A stretch of DNA of 8,963 nucleotides from Pyrobaculum sp. (GTDB taxonomy: Archaea; Thermoproteota; Thermoprotei; Thermoproteales; Thermoproteaceae). Made by a program: the position numbers and the translations under genes. Below are positions 6,666 through 8,963 of the stretch, piece by piece. The DNA lies in the NCBI GenBank assembly GCA_020833205.1, contig JAJHQT010000033.1, positions 1-8,963 on the forward strand, given 5' to 3'. How positions within the stretch are numbered: the first letter of the stretch is position 1; each line of letters opens with the position of its first letter. The notes beneath the pieces are model-generated. The model did no database searches. It was not told the DNA's origin and saw nothing but the letters and a program-made list of their open reading frames with translations.

Positions 6666-7798
6666 ATGCGTGTCATAATCATAGGCACAACCGGCGTCAA
6701 TATGAGGGCGCTCGCAACCTCCCTAGACGCCTTTCACAAAAGACAAGGCCGTGGAAGGCTGGGGATTTATTTTGTCGAAGACGAACTAAGAAAAGAGATT
6801 GACTGGGTTAATTTCCTCGACGGCGACGACTACTTCTGGCAAGAACGCGTCTGGCGCGAGGCGGCGGCCAAGGCCATAGGTAGGGCTGAGGAGGAGGCGC
6901 CGGAATACGCCCTTCTCTTCATGAACCTTCCCTATTTCCGCAAAAGCCGATTCTTCCCCGCCGTCGACATCGCCATCCTCCGCGCATTTAGACCTGATAT
7001 GTTATTGACGTTGATAGAGGAGGCGCACGTCATCTGGCGGAGGATACAGATACGAGAAGAGCGGGAGAAGACCGGCGCAAGACTCAGGCTGAAAGACGTC
7101 TTCGCTTGGCGTACCGCTTCTCGGCGACACAATCGCCAAGGCTATCGGCGTCCCCAACGTCGTGATTGCCGTAAAAACACCCGCCGAAGACCATCTACGG
7201 CATTGCGTTACAAGGCGCAAAGCCGAGGTTTTATCTCTCCTTTCCCATAACTCTTGTAAGAGATGAACACGAGTCTAGGCGGGAGATAGATAACTTCCGC
7301 AAGGTCATGCACGAGAGGTTCTATGCCTTCGATCCCCTAACTATGGACGAAAGAGTGCTTAGAACAGCAAAAAGACGAGGCGAGGTGAAGGTCGTAGAGG
7401 CTGGAAGTAGATGGCTTCTTCCAGAGGACGTGAAGCCAGCTGTAGAGGATGAGCCTGAGCTGTATCCCATGGAGATTCCAGCGGACCAGGTGGAGGAGGT
7501 CCTCGCCGACATAGACAACTTAATTAAGTCTAAAGACTTCCGATTTATCCTTCAGTCAGACGCCGTAGCGGTCTACCGCCCCTTTATGAAGAAGCTCTTC
7601 CACCGGGGCGTGTTTAGCGAGATTATGTACGCCACCAACACGGCACATAAGAGACTGTTTATCTACTGGCCGCCTGAGGATAAAGTGCCAGGCATGGATT
7701 CTCCCTTCGACCCTGGGGTGGGCACCGTAGAGGAGGATTTAGAAAAGTTCTTTCAACAACTTGAAAAATTCACCTCTCGTTTCTCAGCCTTACAATAA
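6666..7798 (+). pseudogene. P-loop kinase/ATPase-like gene broken by two frameshifts
   Basis: Three successive reading frames together make one coherent protein of about 376 residues. Segment 1 runs from the ATG at 6666 to about 7106-7117. Segment 2 (29 or so residues, including GDTIAKAIGVPNVVIAVK) ends near 7195. Segment 3 runs from about 7196 to the TAA at 7798 and begins YGIALQGAKPRFYLSFPIT. Each shift equals one extra base or two missing bases. The start resembles a nucleotide-binding strand and loop (MRVIIIGTTGVNM), but the lysine and Ser/Thr of Walker A are absent. RPDMLLTLIEE, SFPIT and the stretch around ERFYAFDPLTMDE recall archaeal adenylate-kinase-fold proteins; this is a recollection of family style, not a firm assignment. 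The later frames stay coding-like without stops for about 600 bases, so the damage is recent or a sequencing error. The gene shares the palindromic promoter with the divergent small gene. The frame after the ATG at 7307 is the 3' part of this gene, not a separate one. Confidence 0.72.
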
Positions 7799-7949
7799 AC
7801 TCAGCGATCTTGTCGCGGCCTCTGATCTCTATAAACCCCCTCTTCTCGTCAAAGAGATACAACACGTCTTCATCAATAAACGGGACGTAAAGCACTTTTA
7901 CATCCCCAGGCCATTTTGACGGTTCTCTAGTCACTATATATGCCTTCAC
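7770..7949 (-). CDS. Hypothetical protein, 59 residues
   Basis: A small, probably soluble protein of 59 residues beginning (V/M)KAYIVTREPSKWPG, with a strand-rich middle (VKVLYVPFIDEDVLYLF) and a helical, basic C-terminus. I do not recognise the family. Two starts compete: GTG at 7949, supported by a TATA-like run centred about 25 bases upstream, and GTG at 7961, with an AT run centred about 24 bases upstream of it. I prefer 7949 because it begins directly at the first predicted strand. Its 3' end overlaps the convergent frameshifted gene by 29 bases. A short gene is less certain, but promoter, composition and protein-like sequence support it. Confidence 0.6.
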   Translation of the reverse strand: MKAYIVTREPSKWPGDVKVLYVPFIDEDVLYLFDEKRGFIEIRGRDKIAEFIVRLRNER

Positions 7950-7969
7950 GTTGTTTCCCACACAGTGAC

Positions 7970-7979
7970 CTAATAATAC
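7970..7979 (-). promoter_or_regulatory. TATA-like box for the 59-residue gene
   Basis: Minus-strand GTATTATTAG is centred about 25 bases before the GTG at 7949. A second AT run just beyond it (TTAACTAAAG, 7981-7990) would fit the alternative GTG at 7961. Neither is a strong consensus box. Confidence 0.45.
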
Positions 7980-8041
7980 CTTTAGTTAAAATCCAGTCGC
8001 CGCCGGTTACTAGAATTTTCAGTGTCGTCTAGCCTCTTCAC

Positions 8042-8056
8042 CGGTCGAGCCGACCG
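8042..8056. repeat. Perfect inverted repeat in a divergent intergenic region
   Basis: CGGTCG-AGC-CGACCG forms a perfect six-base-pair stem with a three-base loop. It lies about ten bases upstream of the TATA-like box for the gene at 8092 and between two divergent genes, so it could be an operator. It could also be chance in GC-rich sequence. The rest of the gap from 7950 to 8091 shows only the promoter elements listed. Confidence 0.4.
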
Positions 8057-8064
8057 AGCCTCAA

Positions 8065-8073
8065 CATTTAATT
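8065..8073 (+). promoter_or_regulatory. TATA box for the solute-binding-protein remnant and DUF192 gene
   Basis: CATTTAATT is centred 22-24 bases before the ATG at 8092, consistent with a leaderless transcript that may continue into the DUF192 gene eight bases after the first stop. Confidence 0.55.
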
Positions 8074-8091
8074 ACCTGTTGAACATCTGCC

Positions 8092-8298
8092 ATGGATTAT
8101 AAATTTGTGGTAGGTCTCCTCGTCGGAGTAGCCATCGGCGCCTTGTTGATGGCTCTTTTCGCCCCCCAGCAATCCGCCGCCACGCAACAACAAACCACCA
8201 CTACCCAACAAGCCTGTCACACCTCCGTAGACGCCGTTAAGAAGAGAGGCAAGCTGGTGTTGCAGACGGACGAGATGGAGCGGCTGATAACTGCCTGA
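8092..8298 (+). pseudogene. Probable truncated remnant of a family-3 solute-binding protein
   Basis: The 68 residues begin with one membrane or signal helix (5-24, FVVGLLVGVAIGALLMALFA), followed by a Q/T-rich linker (26-40) of the kind that tethers archaeal ABC-transporter solute-binding proteins. Then comes VDAVKKRGKLVLQTD (46-60), which closely resembles the first strand of amino-acid-type (SBP_bac_3) binding proteins, where a conserved YPPF-type segment normally follows. Here only EMERLITA follows before the stop. After the stop the same frame reads MEKWLYS and a second stop, so EMERLITA plus MEKW resembles the usual C-terminal end of such proteins. A large internal deletion joining the two ends would explain this. 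Full-length members have about 250 residues or more. Alternatively it is a genuine short membrane protein, since its promoter looks intact. No permease or ATPase gene lies nearby. Confidence 0.5.
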
Positions 8299-8306
8299 AT
8301 GGAGAA

Positions 8307-8717
8307 ATGGCTCTACAGCTGATACTACCCCCTCTTCTCCTCTTAATATCCCCTTTTTCCTCCGTCGCCATTGCCTCTCTAGACGGCATGACCCACTCGG
8401 TGTATGTGGCAGACAACGAGGTCAGGTGGACGCTGGGCTACATGAACGTGTCGTCATACGACCCCAGAGGTGTCGGCTCAGTCGGCATGGTATTTTTCTT
8501 CCCCAGAAACGGGACGTACTGCTTCTGGATGAAAAATACAAAGATCCCTCTGACCATCGTGTGGATAAGCGGCGAAGCTGTGACTGGATGGGCCCAAGGA
8601 CAGCCGCTGAATGAAAGGCCTGTGTGCGGCTACGGCGACAAGGTCCTGGAGCTCAGGCCAGACGTCGCCGTGCCTAGGAGGGTGAGGATAGTCGGCGAGC
8701 AACGACCTCGTCACTAG
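8307..8717 (+). CDS. Exported DUF192-family protein
   Basis: The 136-residue protein has an N-terminal signal sequence (about 1-24, ending SSVAIAS) and then one DUF192 domain. The diagnostic core is GMVFFFP at 60-66 and CFWMKNTKIPLTIVWI at 72-87, followed by the later VLEL strand (113-116). DUF192 proteins are small, single-domain, often exported proteins without a settled biochemical function. Cys72 and Cys107 could form a disulfide outside the cell. The ATG at 8307 is preceded by GGAG three to six bases upstream and begins directly at the signal sequence. The gene starts eight bases after the remnant's stop and has no strong TATA box of its own, so it is probably transcribed with it. The C-terminal tail after the VLEL strand is short and basic. 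Confidence 0.85.
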   Translation: MALQLILPPLLLLISPFSSVAIASLDGMTHSVYVADNEVRWTLGYMNVSSYDPRGVGSVGMVFFFPRNGTYCFWMKNTKIPLTIVWISGEAVTGWAQGQPLNERPVCGYGDKVLELRPDVAVPRRVRIVGEQRPRH

Positions 8718-8741
8718 TCGGTGGGGTTCATCCTCGTCACT

Positions 8742-8750
8742 CTTATATAC
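8742..8750 (+). promoter_or_regulatory. TATA box for the partial membrane-protein gene
   Basis: CTTATATAC is centred 25 bases before the ATG at 8771, giving a leaderless start. It lies in the 53-base gap after the DUF192 gene. Confidence 0.7.
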
Positions 8751-8770
8751 CACCTCCTGCGTTAATATGC

Positions 8771-8963
8771 ATGACCCCGTATATATACGCCGCGTTGATC
8801 CTCTACGCCGCCTCTCTGGGGCTTAGCGTCGCCGGGCAAACAACGGCCTCCGCGGCGGCTGGCGTAGCCTCCGTAGCGCTTATTGGCGTCGTGCTTACGC
8901 GTACACACCGGGAGTTGGAAGATCTGAAAAACGCCTATTGGGACCGGCTTGCCGGCGTCTGGC
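8771..8963 (+). CDS. Small membrane protein, N-terminal part only
   Basis: From the ATG at 8771 the frame is open for 64 codons to the window edge. The visible part has two hydrophobic segments (about residues 5-20, YAALILYAASLGLSVA, and 24-42, ASAAAGVASVALIGVVL in its core) joined by a short GQTT turn. A charged helical stretch follows, RTHRELEDLKNAYWDRLAG, with heptad-like character. I do not recognise the family. The start is well supported by the TATA box 25 bases upstream; an overlapping ATG at 8767 is in another frame that soon stops. The remainder and function lie outside the window. Confidence 0.65.
   Translation, partial: MTPYIYAALILYAASLGLSVAGQTTASAAAGVASVALIGVVLTRTHRELEDLKNAYWDRLAGVW

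Noticed and set aside
6620..6700. N-terminal extension of the 6305-6619 gene up to 6700
   Set aside because: It would read antisense through the divergent gene's start and across the palindromic TATA box, and the GTG at 6619 has correct leaderless spacing.
7100..7200. Programmed ribosomal frameshifting as the explanation for the two shifts
   Set aside because: No slippery heptamer, stop-codon context or downstream structure is evident at either site, and two events within about 90 bases are more simply mutation or sequence error.
7307..7798. An independent gene of 163 residues starting at the ATG at 7307
   Set aside because: The same frame is open and protein-like upstream to about 7196 (YGIALQGAKPRFYLSFPIT), and no TATA box sits about 25 bases before 7307. 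It is the tail of the frameshifted gene.
7993..8041. C/D-box small RNA on the minus strand (GTGAAGA, 12 bases, CTGA, then CTGG)
   Set aside because: The C box deviates from RTGATGA, the terminal D box is CTGG and not CTGA, and no clear C' box is present.
8778..8789. A second palindromic TATA-like run, CGTATATATACG
   Set aside because: It lies inside the coding start of the membrane protein (Pro-Tyr-Ile-Tyr codons) and no ATG or GTG occurs about 25 bases downstream in a useful frame.

Overview
The window looks like chromosomal DNA of a hyperthermophilic crenarchaeon of the Thermoproteales, most likely Pyrobaculum or a close relative. This assignment is an inference from several signs. Genes are very tightly packed. 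Most transcription units begin with a TATA-like box centred about 22-25 bases before an ATG or GTG, so transcripts would be leaderless. Protein content is archaeal: a stand-alone MetRS-type tRNA-binding protein, an archaeal-type cis-prenyltransferase and a heavily sequon-loaded surface protein. No tRNA, rRNA, CRISPR array, transposon or plasmid origin was recognised.

Layout. From 1 to 1574 (minus strand) a compact operon reads tRNA-binding protein, then cis-prenyltransferase (uppS), then a DedA/VTT membrane protein that runs off the left edge. Its TATA box lies three bases after the stop codon of the upstream gene. From 1605 to 1997 is an unrecognised 130-residue protein with its own promoter. 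From 2096 to 4555 (minus) is an 819-residue surface protein made of about eight Ig-like repeats with a C-terminal membrane anchor. From 4518 to 5279 (plus) is a HAD-family hydrolase that overlaps the surface-protein gene head to head and the next gene tail to tail. From 5266 to 6248 (minus) a two-gene unit encodes a small two-helix membrane protein and a ParA/MinD-type ATPase. From 6305 to 6619 (minus) is a small winged-helix-like protein. It shares a perfectly palindromic TATA box with a divergent P-loop-type gene (6666-7798, plus) that is broken by two frameshifts. From 7770 to 7949 (minus) is a 59-residue unknown. From 8092 (plus) come a truncated remnant of a solute-binding protein, an exported DUF192 protein, and the start of a small membrane protein running off the right edge.

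How the genes fit together. The cis-prenyltransferase makes the polyprenyl chain from which the lipid carrier for protein N-glycosylation is built, and the neighbouring surface protein carries about 28 N-glycosylation sequons, so this side of the window leans towards the cell envelope. The ParA-like ATPase and its co-transcribed membrane protein look like a small membrane-associated ATPase module, and the ATPase appears to lack the second acidic residue of the usual DxD motif.

The most interesting points are regulatory and structural: the shared palindromic TATA box, the head-to-head coding overlap with each promoter inside the other gene, the doubly frameshifted gene, and the solute-binding-protein remnant. 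No complete undescribed system can be claimed from sequence alone.
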